Positions 1-8,322 of a DNA stretch of 25,000 nt are shown here, one piece after another. The stretch is from Glandiceps talaboti (Eukaryota; Hemichordata; Enteropneusta; Spengelidae). The notes under the pieces are model-generated. The model saw nothing but the letters and a program-made list of their open reading frames with translations, was not told the origin of the DNA and ran no database searches. The position numbers were made by a program, and so were the translations under genes. The stretch lies in contig NC_135557.1 in the NCBI RefSeq assembly GCF_964340395.1, positions 21,646,225 to 21,671,224 on the forward strand, read 5' to 3'. Numbering within the stretch: position 1 is the first letter of the stretch; each line of letters begins with the position of its first letter.

Positions 1-483
1 ACCATAAGTCAGGAACCATTTTAGATGCGTACTGGGTGTCACTGAATTGTGGATTCGTACGGGGGGGGGGGGGTGATGTACTGACTTATTGAATTTTAGT
101 TTCATACTAGGGGTTATATGCTAAATGGGATTGAACTTGGGTTCGAACTAGGGGGTCAAATACTCAAATTTTAGGGTCATATCCTGACTGAAGACTGTTT
201 TTTATGCTAGCCCTAACTGCATAAAAGTATGTTTAGAAATTCCTCAATTGACTTTCAAAAAATAAATAACACTATACGAGAAGTCATATTTGACTACGAA
301 TACAGCAAATACTTAGTTACTGGATAACACAAGTATATCTTTGATAACAGCGACATTACTACAGATATAGAGTATGTACTCTCGATAAAACCAATTTTCT
401 GAATTTTGTGAATGGAATTTTCGTCGTAAAATTTCGTTTCTAATGTATGGTTGAGAAATTAATTGTAAAAATATCGTTTTAAG

Positions 484-623
484 GTATGACATGGCGAGAA
501 ATGAAACAAGTATGGAGTGATGGGCTTCAGAAATATTTGACAGATGCCTGGAATCTGATGGATTTCCTGTCGTTGTGCTTTTATTGGATATCGTATGCAT
601 TAATGTTGATTTCCTGGCTTAGG
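484..623 (+). CDS. Gene 1 exon: end of S2 through S3
   Basis: The acceptor is ttttaag and the donor gtaagt at 624. The 140-nt length and phase match the gene 2 exon at 15938-16077. It encodes MTWREMKQVW (S2 end and S2-S3 linker) followed by the S3 helix WNLMDF...ISYALMLISWL. In vertebrate TRPC4/5 this segment holds the cytosolic Ca2+ site (two Glu in S2, Asn and Asp in S3). Here the first Glu, the Asn and the Asp align, but the second Glu is Gln. Confidence 0.92.
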
Positions 624-700
624 GTAAGTGGTTTATTACCTCCCATAAGGGTATGGGAGGTATTAAAAGGGGAATGTCTGTCTGTGTGTGTGTGTGTGTG

Positions 701-752
<52 letters not shown>

Positions 753-3700
753 CGTGTGTACATACATACATACATACATACATACATACATACATACATA
801 CATACATACATACATACATACATACATACAGACACACATACATACATACATACCTACCTACCTACCTACCTACCTACCTACATACATACATACATACATA
901 CATACATACATACATACATACCTACCTACACATACATACATACATACATACATACATACATACATACATACATACATACATTCGTTTTGACAATAACAAA
1001 CACGGTAGTCCTTATCATCAAAATGTAATGTACTAAATTAGCATTTTGATATCATTTTCACGAGATGCAATCATTTTAGTGTTAATATTTATTCGTGTAT
1101 GCTTTTTATGGTTTATGCCACTATGTTTGTATATTCATGTTAACTTTAATATTTCTCATTATTCTATTTTTGTTTTGTCTTCACACAGTGGCGACGTGAA
1201 TATAACGAATTAGATGCTAATGACGTCAGTGAATTCTTCAGAAAGAAGAGAATGACGCTTGAAGAACTGGACGACTATTCACAGAACGTTAGTCTCCCTC
1301 AGATACAAGAATACATTGACTCGGCCGTTGCACAAATCATACAAAATACTACTGCCATCAACGGCGAACAACTGACTCAGTTTATGGAAGCACTTGTCAC
1401 AAAGCTAAGTGGTCTTATGAATACTGATACAGATGACACACTGGTAGCAAGTGATACAGTGTCTCAAATCTTGGCCAAACACATAGATGACGGGATAATC
1501 ATGGAATCGAGGTTAGAATGGGACCCTTACGACCCAGACCTGGTTGTGGAAGGGTTATTTTCATTGGCTAATATCCTAACTGTTCTTCGAATGATTAACA
1601 TTGTTATTATTAGTAAGCAGGTTGGACCACTTCAGATTTCCTTGTGGGGAATGTTTAACGACATCGTCAAATTTCTGGCCATCTTCTGTTTTGTTCTGTT
1701 GGCATTCACTATTGGCTTGACACAGTTATATAAGTTCTACTCGACTTTGACTATCATCAACTGTATCGACGAGGAGGGAGCTTGTAGTGGAGGCTTTACA
1801 AGGTGAGTTGTGAACAATGTGGTTTACCAATAAAATAACATTGAAGTCGTGCATGAAGTAAACTTTGCTGTAATTATGAAAACAAGTTAGTATTGTACCA
1901 CCACCACCGCCGCCGCCACCAACAGCACCACCACCATCCATCACTAACAAGACCATGACCACCACCCGTCATCACTACCACGACCATGACCGTCACAATC
2001 ACCACCACCACCACAACCACGAAAATCATCACTACTACTACCAAGACCACCACAATACCACTGCCACCACCAACTCCGGCAATTCCATACCGCACCCATC
2101 AATACCTTGTCTCCTAGCACAGATTTACATGATTTAGAAATGACTTAGAAAATGCGGATTTAATGCAAATAATCCAAAACAACATAATGATTGGAACTTT
2201 GTTGTGTGTAACAAACAAATACCACGTCACTCAGTCATCCATGTGTATTTCATGACTACCCTAGTTTGATTCCTGAAAGTTGTGCTATTAATAACGATCA
2301 ATGTGAATTCTTCCTTACAGTTTCATCAGTACTTTGAGAACTCTATTCTGGAATCTATTTGGACTGATCGTCCTTGAAGACCTGCAAACCAATGCAAACC
2401 ACGTGTTAACTGAAGGGATTGGAGAATTTGCATTTGCTGCATATCATGTCATTGGTATTATTATACTACTCAATGCATTGATTGCTATGATGAGTAACAC
2501 GTATACTAGGATTGAGGTAATACCATAGCCCACCTTCTGTTGATCGGTCTCCATGTAGTAACACTATTTATGTTCATCAAGCTAACATTAAGAATCACAA
2601 AATCTAAACTGGAGAACTTCAACTATCCAATCTACAGAGGAAGACGAGAACTTGTGTATGAATACAAAAACTTCATAATGCTTCAGCAACCTTTTGTTCC
2701 TTGAGCTCTGTATCAAGCCTTACAGATAGCCAGAAGGTGAATACCTATACCTTCGTTGGACTTTTCCTTGAAACTGACAAGATATCATACTGAACTATAC
2801 AGAGACGTTTGGCGATAGAAGCAAGTAATTTATTACGTAATAATGGAAATTGGGTTCATATTTTGTCTGTGATAGATGTGACCACACTGATCAATATCAA
2901 ATATGTAACTGGTAACTGGCTAGGGTAATTTATACAGGGGTGTACTCCTATCCTAACAACACTTTTTTAGCACATCCAATATCCAAAAGATTGTCTTTTC
3001 TGCGAAATATACCATTTTGTCACATCCCATATTGTGTGAAATGGTTTTATATATAATGTTTTTTTGTTTAAGGGCAAAACAAATATTTTTTTTAAATCTA
3101 AAAGAAGTCTAAAATGTTTACTCAAATCTTTGAATTCATTATCTCCCACAGGAAAACTCTGATACAGAATGGAAATTTGCTAGAGCACGGCTGTGGTTGG
3201 ATTATATCCAGAAAGGCAGTACGGCACCACCGCCATTTAATGTGATACCTAGTGTCAAGACAATATATCGTTTTCTGAATCATGTCAAGTATTGGCTATG
3301 TCCACGTCTTAGGAAGAAGAGAAATAAGGTACTTGTGAAAATAAACATATTATAAATATGTTTTTATTGCAACTGGCTTTATCAGAAAATGAGATGAAAA
3401 ATGTACGGTTAGCAACTTCTTTGGATAAAATCTTTAATTGCAATAACTAGTTGTGATGTAAAGTTTACAAACAATGGTTTTAAACATAGCTTTCTTTCGA
3501 TTTATTTGGCGTGAAGTTATACGACGCTATGAATGTTTTATTAATGGATTTCCCTATTGTTTTACTGATTTCAGAAACAAAAGGCAGCGAAAGCCGAGTT
3601 TGAGAATAATTACGAGGTAATATATAATACCATGTCATTTTCAGTATGTGTGTACTAAGTGATTTGTAATGTGAATGTTGGTGTAATAGTGCATCACTAA

Positions 3701-5333
3701 CAATTTGTGTACGATAACTCTCTATACTATGCCATGCCATGTCATGCTAATGTAATGCAATGCAATGCAATGTAATGTAATGTAATGTAATGTAATGCAA
3801 TGTAATGTAATGTAATGCAATGCAATGTAATGCAATGCAATGTAATGTAATGTAATGTAATGCAATGCAATGCAATGAAATGTAATGTAATGTAATGTGA
3901 TATCTATGTTATGTAATGTAATGTAATGTAATGTAATGCAATGTAATGTAATGTAATGTAATGTAATGTAATGTAATGCAATGCAATACAATGTAATGTA
4001 ATGTTATGTAATGTGATATCTATGTTATGTAATTATGTACATCAATTTACAATGATGTGGTATGGAGAAACATAGCACGACATTAACCTAACATAGTCTG
4101 GTGTCATAAACCATTGTCATGACTTTTTGTAATCTATAAATGATTTTTTGAATTTGGACGAATATATGAAATCTAACTGATCTAATTTAGAAATGCTGAT
4201 TGTTTTATTGTCATATCTATATTAATAGATGATAAGCCAGCAGTTAGTAGTAAGATATTGGGCTGATAAACGTTCATCAGCCAAGGAAGGTGAAAAACAT
4301 GTCACACATTCCGATATTCTGAAAGTAAAGCAAGATATATCAAGTTTCAGGTGAGATGCTCAGTTTGTGTTATTTATAATTTGTTGATTAACATTTTATC
4401 TTACAACTGTCGGTTATATATTCACATTTCACTTATGTCAACACTTGATAACAAATTACAACGAATTTTTTTTTAACTGTGGATCCAGACTTTTTTGAAA
4501 GCAATGCAACATGTTGACCTATTTGCACCTGGGTACTGTATGTTGACCAATCATCTTTATCATTACACCTAGATACGATATGTTGACCAATCATCTTTAT
4601 CAATTCACCTAGATACGATATGTTGACCAATCATCAAAGGAACGAGAAAACCGTGATAGTTATGAATGACACTACAAAAGAAATGATGAATCGGATTCTG
4701 GAAATTCAAACAACTCTTGATGAAAGTCTCAAAGCACTATCACGTGACCAAGAAATGATGAATAGGGTTCTAGAAATTCAAGCAACTTTGAACGCTCTGT
4801 CGATGTCACATGTTCAAAGTCCAGGTGAAGGTGACGACAATTCAACCGTGGATATCAATATCAAAGAAACCGATGACAGCGAAGATGTGGAGCATTACTC
4901 AGAATTAGAAAATGACCAATCGAAAGTAGAACCGGAAATACCAGATATTCAAATCGAGGCAGTAATTGAACCAATACCTAATTCTCAGAGTGATCCTGAA
5001 ATACGGCGAGAGGTTGGCCCATCTGATGTTATCGAATCCGAGGTTGGCCCATCTAATGTAGTTATAGAATCCGATACTGATCTCCGAGCTGAACCCGACC
5101 AAGCAGTAGATAGTGAGTCTGATATATCTAACATTCAAACCGAGCGAGAAGAGAAACGTAACAGTCTTCCACCATCATCAAAAGAACGGACCAAACCATA
5201 CGCCGTTACTCCAGGTGGACAAAATGAAGAACCAACAGAAAGAGACAAGTTTGGATTCCCTCTCTGGTTCAGCCATGATTCCTCTATTAAAAGTCGTCTC
5301 CATACCAACACGTCTGGTCCAATGAAAGAATAA
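484..5333 (+). CDS. TRPC-type cation channel gene 1, 3' part (7 exons, 5' end outside window)
   Basis: Exons 484-623, 1189-1802, 2321-2516, 3152-3328, 3575-3616, 4229-4350 and 4613-5333 all have GT/AG borders and join in one frame to give 670 residues and a TAA. The product should be a plasma-membrane, non-selective, Ca2+-permeable channel subunit acting as a tetramer. Family marks seen in order are the WNLMDF S3 start, EWDPYDPDLVVEGLF before S4, GPLQISL in the S4-S5 linker, the LFWNLFG pore helix, LLNALIAMMSNTY in S6, the TRP box EWKFAR, PPPFNVIPS, and a C-terminal VKQDISSFRYDM segment. The first exon needs one base from an upstream exon (GGT, Gly), so the ankyrin, S1 and S2 exons lie left of the window. 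The PPPFNV and IAMMSN motifs resemble insect TRP and TRPC4/5 rather than TRPC3/6, but subfamily is not settled. A paralogue follows downstream. The C-terminus (SGPMKE) has no obvious PDZ ligand. Confidence 0.93.
676..980. repeat. Compound microsatellite (TG)n-(TGTC)n-(CATA)n-(CCTA)n in a gene 1 intron
   Basis: About 80 bp of TG/TGTC units (676-756) run directly into CATA units (758-980) interrupted by CCTA blocks. The tract lies in the intron between 623 and 1189. Open frames through it on either strand are artefacts of the repeat. Confidence 0.97.
1189..1802 (+). CDS. Gene 1 exon: long S3-S4 loop, S4, S4-S5 linker, S5
   Basis: Acceptor cacacag at 1188, donor gtgagt at 1803, phase 2 out. The exon opens WRREYNELDAND and runs about 105 residues of polar, helix-rich loop before EWDPYDPDL and S4 (FSLANILTVLRMINIVII). 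It then encodes the S4-S5 linker GPLQISLWGM, S5 (IVKFLAIFCFVLLAFTIGLTQLYKFY) and the pore turret with Cys-X6-Cys. Two N-glycosylation sequons (NVS, NTT) sit in the loop, as expected for an extracellular segment. Confidence 0.93.
1897..2085. repeat. Degenerate (CCA)n tract
   Basis: Imperfect CCA/CAC trinucleotides with GCC and TCA variants lie in the gene 1 intron between 1802 and 2321. His/Thr-rich or Val/Gly-rich frames here have no support as genes. Confidence 0.9.
2321..2516 (+). CDS. Gene 1 exon: pore helix, selectivity filter, S6
   Basis: Acceptor ttccttacag, donor gtaata at 2517; 196 nt, identical in length and phase to 17737-17932. It encodes STLRTLFWNLFGLIVLEDL (pore helix and filter) and S6 ending LLNALIAMMSNTYTRIE. 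LFW followed by FG is the TRPC pore signature, with Asn where many TRPCs have Ser or Ala. Confidence 0.95.
3152..3328 (+). CDS. Gene 1 exon: TRP box and post-TRP helix
   Basis: Acceptor ctcccacag, donor gtactt at 3329; 177 nt, as in gene 2. It starts ENSDTEWKFAR, so the TRP box is canonical (EWKFAR), followed by ARLWLDY, APPPFNVIPSVKTIYRFL and a basic end PRLRKKRNK. Confidence 0.94.
3575..3616 (+). CDS. Gene 1 micro-exon, 14 residues
   Basis: A 42-nt exon encoding KQKAAKAEFENNYE, bounded by tgatttcag and gtaata. It is supported by phase (0/0) and by a 42-nt counterpart in gene 2 at 18656-18697 encoding KQLHKIGKLKKEYQ. It extends the basic helix after the TRP domain. Confidence 0.85.
3728..4030. 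repeat. Pentanucleotide satellite (TAATG/CAATG)n with higher-order copy
   Basis: About 300 bp of taatg and caatg units lie in the gene 1 intron between 3616 and 4229. The interruption tgatatctatgttatg occurs twice, 116 bp apart (from about 3898 and about 4014), so a block including it was itself duplicated. Confidence 0.93.
4229..4350 (+). CDS. Gene 1 exon: C-terminal helix with KQDISSFR
   Basis: A 122-nt exon, acceptor attaatag and donor gtgaga at 4351, phase 2 out. It encodes MISQQLVVRYWADKRSS...DILKVKQDISSFR; the VKQDISS-F/L-R motif is typical of TRPC C-termini. The gene 2 counterpart is 19002-19123. Confidence 0.92.
4525..4644 (+). repeat. 40-bp tandem repeat, three copies, spanning the last-exon acceptor of gene 1
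   Basis: Units 4525-4564, 4565-4604 and 4605-4644 share cacct(ag)atacgatatg and ttgaccaatcatc. The second and third copies carry identical acceptor sequence (cacctag followed by atacgatatg); the first has ggg in place of the AG. Only the third copy keeps the long frame open. Confidence 0.9.
4613..5333 (+). CDS. Gene 1 last exon: coiled coil and acidic tail
   Basis: The acceptor cacctag at 4611-4612 gives R-YDMLTNHQRNEKT, in phase with the previous exon and matching R-HEMASNLQRNDTT in gene 2. Then come a coiled-coil-like segment present twice in tandem (EMMNRILEIQTTL, then EMMNRVLEIQATL, 24 residues apart), an acidic low-complexity tail with a duplicated EVGPS-(D/N)-V unit, and a TAA at 5331-5333. 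The exon is more than twice as long as its gene 2 counterpart (721 against 313 nt). Confidence 0.9.
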
Positions 5334-7560
5334 ACCTTCGTAAGACGTATTACTCTTATCAATGTCTTACCAATAATGACATCTACATTTTACATCATAA
5401 TTAATAAATATTTCCCTACAGGTCAATAAATTATGAATTGAAAATTCAATTAAACCTTAAATTGACGTTATAATCGTCAATATCAACAATATATCATTAC
5501 ACTATAAAGTCAAGAACCATTTTTCAAAGATAGAATTCATATTAACATCATTGTCAATGATATAGTAAAACTTCATTACATCCAAGGTTTGAAAAAGTAA
5601 CATTTTATCATTTCTAAAATGCCTTATCGTTACAGTATTAAATGTGTTACGTTGTTGAATATCCTTAAGTTGCAATACAGTATGCAATTACTTGTATTTT
5701 AAATGCCATATAGTTGCAGTTAAATAGCTACATCAGTTTATTGCTGCAGCGTTATGCTGTTTTTGTCACATTGTTGCAGTAAAAAAAGCTACAGAAATTC
5801 ATTTGCTGCAGTGTTACATTATTTGAGTGTCATATAATTGCAGTTACAGAGTTACAGCACTGCAGGTTTGCAGTGTTATGTTGATGCAATGTCATATAGA
5901 CATGTAGTTGTAGCCACAACTACGGCAGTTTTTAATTTGTGCTGTGTTACCTTTGTAAATGTCATCAGAGCTTAGTTGCAGTAACAGTTGCCACAGTATT
6001 TGATTGTTGCAATACGTACGTTAATTTAATGACATATAGTTGCGGTAAAGTTGCTTTACTACTGCATATCATTGTTGCTGTGTTAAGTTGTATAGCTTAT
6101 GGTTGCACGTAATTTGCTGCAGTAAGTAATTGTTGTTTATCATGTTATAATAACATAATATATTGTTGCAGTAAAGTATTAAATCGCCACATAATGTCCT
6201 TGTTTCAGCACTAAATCGTTTCTATATACGTACACGCCATATTTACTACACTGTTGTCTGAGGCTACTTCATTACAGCATTATATTACAGAATTTCAGAT
6301 TTTCACAATTTGTCCATGTTTTTCATTATTGGCACACATTATGTTACTATTAACGTTGGAGAGATACTCTTGTGAACACTATAATGAACTAATAATCAAT
6401 GAATCAGATTTAGGCGTACATATCAATGTTTTAAATTTGTATAAAGTTGGGTTCCATATGTACGCCACTGAAAAAATACTCGGGTCAAAGAGAACTATTC
6501 CTAATAAAATATACAATTTGTATTACCAATTTTCGGTCAGTCAATATTTAAGATTTAAGATATTTTGTTAATAATGACGACGCTCGTACAAATAATGAAA
6601 CATTAGCTAACCATTAACAAATGAAAGTATGTGTACTATACTACACTTTAATGTGCTACGCAAAATTATCCCGTGATAAAGGAAGCGACTGCATTACCGG
6701 AATAGGCGCCCTCAATGTCATTGGTACAAATTATTTCGTTATAAATCTTTTATTATATATTGACCTAACATCAATAACCATTGAGAACAGTTTTGATGTA
6801 CATTTACTTATATTTACACACATTGTGAATTTAAACCTAATTTGCATAATTACCCTTAATATGGTAACCAGGGTAACATACATGTTGTTGCTAAGGTGCA
6901 AGTGTATACCGAAATACAGTATTAAGTTTTTATACGCTATATGTATGACACATATTGTAATCAATACATACACAAGTAAAGGTTTTCATTTACCTACAAA
7001 TAAAGAACTGTTAACGTTCTGTTTGTATCACTTTTACTGTATTTTAAAGTGGAATTCAATAAACAAACTAATCTATATGTTGCATCTGTTACAGTTTAAT
7101 ATATAATGCATAAGATTCTTTCATATTTCTTCTGAATGAACTTAATATTTGATGTATCTGGCCAACTTTTACAGTCAGGACTAATCATTCAATTGATAAC
7201 TCAAGAGTCTGATAAACATATAGCCTATGATCAAGGAGATTGGAAAAAAACACTTTAACCCCTGAAACTGGTTTAAGAAGCCAATTCTAAAAATAAGAAA
7301 AAAAAAACTTATTCAAGGGCTTAACATTCCGTTCGATAAAATGCATATAATAGCCAAGTTTTACCTTTGGGGGACAAGTTAATGTATTGAACATCTATTG
7401 ACTCAATTCTCATTCACCAATTGCACGACTCAATCCCTCTGACGCATTCCACAATCGCCCTATTTCTTTCAGACTTACATTTGGTATACAGTATACGACC
7501 TTGTTCATTGAATTAACGCGGTCAGACTCTTACTTTAGTCTATTAATACAAGTAGGTAGG
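5334..7560. other. Intergenic region between the channel genes, left part
   Basis: The first part is the 3' UTR of gene 1. About 5590-6180 is a degenerate family of short units built on (a)tatagttgcagt and ttgctgcagtgtta, spaced irregularly by about 40-80 bp. From 6254 to 7106 the sequence is very AT-rich with two open frames (105 and 161 codons) of no recognisable family. From 7110 to 7560 I see nothing definite. Confidence 0.5.
5403..5408 (+). terminator. Probable polyadenylation signal of gene 1
   Basis: AATAAA lies 70 bp after the stop codon. A second AATAAA-like run (caataaatt) follows about 20 bp later. No transcript evidence is available, so this is placed by position and motif only. 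Confidence 0.5.
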
Positions 7561-7790
7561 TACCTCTATGGTATATTCAGAGTGTCGTTGACAGAATAAA
7601 AGGTAGCATTATTCAACCTTCCATTCATAGTTTTGTTAAAACTCAGATTCTGAAGTAAAATGTGTAGATCTGTTATTAGTAGGGACAATCTTGCTAAACG
7701 ACAATCATTGTTTATAGTATTTACACATGAACAAAATATTCGTCCTCGGGTTGAGTGTACACCTCTCACTTGCCTTTCACTGCCTAGTCG

Positions 7791-7830
7791 AGGTCAAAGG
7801 TTAACTTTTAGTCTTGAGTCAGCTGACTTA
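7791..7830. promoter_or_regulatory. Candidate regulatory cluster upstream of gene 2
   Basis: AGGTCAAAGGTTA (7791-7803) is a direct repeat with one-base spacing of the kind bound by HNF4/RXR-type receptors. TGAGTCA (7815-7821) is an AP-1-type site, and AGTCAGCTGACT (7817-7828) is a perfect 12-bp palindrome holding the E-box CAGCTG. The cluster ends about 120 bp before a candidate first-exon donor. Function is inferred from motif only. Confidence 0.3.
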
Positions 7831-7834
7831 AATC

Positions 7835-7948
7835 TCAAGAAGTGAAAACACTCTCCCGCAACTTTTCCTGTCTGTATTTGGAAAGACATTGGGCAAGTGA
7901 AGTATCTATGCTGCAAGCTTTACACAACTACTCTGATGTTAGATAAAG
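7835..7948 (+). other. Candidate 5' non-coding exon of gene 2
   Basis: A consensus donor (AAAG followed by gtaagt) occurs at 7948/7949, and the next good acceptor on this strand that leads into gene 2 is at 9662. Joining the two puts an in-frame TAG nine bases ahead of GAA-ATG, which would make the ATG at 9666 the first possible start. The 5' limit is a guess. Confidence 0.35.
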
Positions 7949-8182
7949 GTAAGTAACGATTTGAATTAGGTAGTTGTACATTGGGGATATTGTCAGCCAA
8001 GCGTATGATTTCTGTACTGTGTACCAACCATCTTATCTTGGCTGTTTACTCAAGCAGTCCATGATCACATACTACAGGTAAATATAAGAAAGTTGAGCAC
8101 ATGAAACGTCGTGGTAATGGGGCAGACTGAGAATCTTGCGAGATCATGCACTAATGCTGGTATATCTATGGTAGATTCATAT

Positions 8183-8322
8183 CAGTTTAACTATTTGCTG
8201 TAGTCTGCGTGAGTTCAACAATTTGTTGTAGTCTGCGTGAGTTCAACAATTTGCTGTAGTCTGTGTGAGTTCAACAATTTGCTGTAGTCTGCGTGAGTTC
8301 AATAATTTGCTGTGGTCTGCGT
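8183..8322. repeat. 28-bp tandem repeat, five copies
   Basis: Exactly five 28-bp units of the form gagttcaacaatttgctgtagtctgcgt, with a few substitutions, occupy 140 bp. The array is intergenic, or lies in the 5' UTR intron of gene 2. Confidence 0.93.

Noticed and set aside
130-155. ggttcgaact resembling a tRNA B box
   Set aside because: No matching A box, acceptor stem or tRNA fold around it.
581-1036. Open frames on both strands through the TG/TGTC/CATA repeat
   Set aside because: Periodic peptides (YIHT, SVCL, YVCM) come from the microsatellite. The only real coding part is the exon 484-623.
1726-2137. Val/Gly-rich and His/Thr-rich frames over the CCA tract
   Set aside because: Low-complexity translation of an intronic trinucleotide repeat; the true exon ends at 1802.
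7566-7845. Short open frames on both strands before gene 2
   Set aside because: About 60 codons each, no family match; the region reads better as promoter or 5' UTR.
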